Origin: Acidobacteriota bacterium
Lineage (GTDB): Bacteria; Acidobacteriota; Blastocatellia; Pyrinomonadales; Pyrinomonadaceae
Direction: 5' to 3'
Length of the DNA stretch: 64,000 nucleotides
Assembly (NCBI GenBank): GCA_003223025.1
Contig: QHXR01000006.1
Span: 164,677 to 228,676, forward strand
Shown: positions 63,360 through 64,000 of the stretch, piece by piece
Layout: each line of letters begins with the position of its first letter
Position numbering within the stretch: the stretch's first letter is position 1
Translations under genes and position numbers: made by a program
The notes under the pieces: model-generated
Told to the model about the DNA's origin: nothing
What the model saw: only the letters and a program-made list of their open reading frames with translations
The model's database searches: none

Positions 63360-63986
63360 ATGCTATCTGCCGGCAAAATAGAACAGCTCATTGAAGCGGC
63401 GAATGCGTCTCCGGATGGCGACACATCGTTCAATGTTGCAAAGCGAATATTCGACGACGTCGAAAAATGCGATGCGTTCTTCGACGAGACGTGTGCGAAT
63501 CTTCTGAACATCGACGAGTGGAACCGCAACTCCAGTGCGACGAACTACAAGCTTTTTGACGATACCGGGGCGGCCGCCGGTACTTCGAAGATCGTCGCTG
63601 GAAGGTTTATACGGATCGGGCTTTATGGCTCGGGTAAATATGATTGGGTTAGAGTCGTCGAGATCGCAGACGAGAAGGACGAATTCGTTTTGAAGGTAAA
63701 GCCGAGCCACGACCCGACACAGGATCCAATCGATCCGCGTTCGATATCGCATTTTTTCGGGCCTGAAGCGGAGAATAATTTCTGTGTCCAGCGAAACGGC
63801 AAAACGGTTGCGTTTTACGTTATCGGCCTGAACGAAAAGCAGAACACGAAATTTACCGACGGTCTCATCGAGGCGGCACGCAACGCGGCGGTGGCAAACG
63901 TCGGCTATTACACGGGACTGCAGAAGGCTGTCTGGAAGGAGTTTGCTTCAAACTTTGTCGCTACCGAAGAAGAAAAGGACAACTGA
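63360..63986 (+). CDS. Hypothetical cytosolic protein
   Basis: A 208-residue soluble protein. The N-terminal half is helical (IEQLIEAANASPDGDTSFNV, VEKCDAFFDETCANLLNIDE). The second half contains IRIGLYGSGKYDWVRVVEIA, DPRSISHFFGPEAENNFCVQ and VAFYVIGLNEKQNTKFTDGL, with no nucleotide-binding motif despite the glycine pair. No signal peptide or membrane segment. Not recognised. Its stop overlaps the next start (TGATG). Confidence 0.55.
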   Translation: MLSAGKIEQLIEAANASPDGDTSFNVAKRIFDDVEKCDAFFDETCANLLNIDEWNRNSSATNYKLFDDTGAAAGTSKIVAGRFIRIGLYGSGKYDWVRVVEIADEKDEFVLKVKPSHDPTQDPIDPRSISHFFGPEAENNFCVQRNGKTVAFYVIGLNEKQNTKFTDGLIEAARNAAVANVGYYTGLQKAVWKEFASNFVATEEEKDN

Positions 63987-64000
63987 TGCTCCATGTGGCG
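63986..64000 (+). CDS. Start of a further gene cut by the right edge
   Basis: ATG at 63986 overlaps the preceding stop (TGATG) and codes MLHVA before the window ends. Too short to identify; the coupling suggests a real gene in the same operon. Confidence 0.35.

Overview
The window reads as a chromosomal segment of a Gram-negative bacterium, most likely Acidobacteriota and probably class Blastocatellia. This is inference from gene content: an Oar-like TonB-dependent receptor with an N-terminal carboxypeptidase-regulatory domain, a CBM9/DUF5916 outer-membrane protein, a DUF4097 protein, a TatT-type lipoprotein, many secreted LolA-fold proteins, and a dense population of dispersed palindromic repeats. 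No rRNA, tRNA, CRISPR array, transposase or prophage gene was seen.

Layout. 1-9.2 kb (minus strand): a GH47 alpha-mannosidase running off the left edge, then a lipid-type cluster made of a four-domain reductase/AMP-ligase/ACP/acyltransferase (ElbD-like, ether-lipid type), a SAM methyltransferase, a LarA-like protein and a HAD-IB phosphatase. 9.3-12.7 kb (plus): TatT-like lipoprotein, coaD, a VOC protein, a class I aminotransferase and a SemiSWEET. 12.8-18.9 kb (minus): three cell-envelope proteins. 19.3-27.3 kb (plus): a PHP phosphoesterase, two GT4 glycosyltransferases, a zinc-ribbon membrane protein, an FtsX-type permease, and the betaine-lipid pair btaA-btaB. 27.4-35.1 kb (plus): a promoter with an overlapping dyad, then imuA-imuB-dnaE2-umuC, a four-gene translesion-synthesis cassette.

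35.2-44.4 kb: a minus-strand lysS/hypothetical/EamA operon facing away from mfd, a metalloprotease-like membrane protein, a SurA-like chaperone and an S4 protein. 44.4-52.5 kb (minus): secreted proteins, dusB, a regulatory-like-domain protein and the large TonB receptor. 52.9-57.1 kb (minus): DUF4920 and two tandem YtcJ-type amidohydrolases in overlapping reading frames, then a small secreted protein. 57.2-64 kb: TPR, membrane and LolA-like proteins, an ECF sigma factor with a PDZ-containing putative anti-sigma partner, and secreted or hypothetical proteins up to the right edge.

The most unusual feature is that dispersed repeats lie inside genes, in frame. Four-unit tracts of the heptamer TCCAAAA (encoding the heptapeptide cycle IQNPKSK) occur eight times, all inside coding sequence: elbD-like (1), imuB (2), dnaE2 (4), mfd (1), always in the same orientation relative to the gene. 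DnaE2 also carries palindromic elements and a 102-bp in-frame duplication that enlarge it by roughly 200 residues. A 42-bp element is identical between the 5' edge of the elbD-like gene and the coding sequence of dnaE2.
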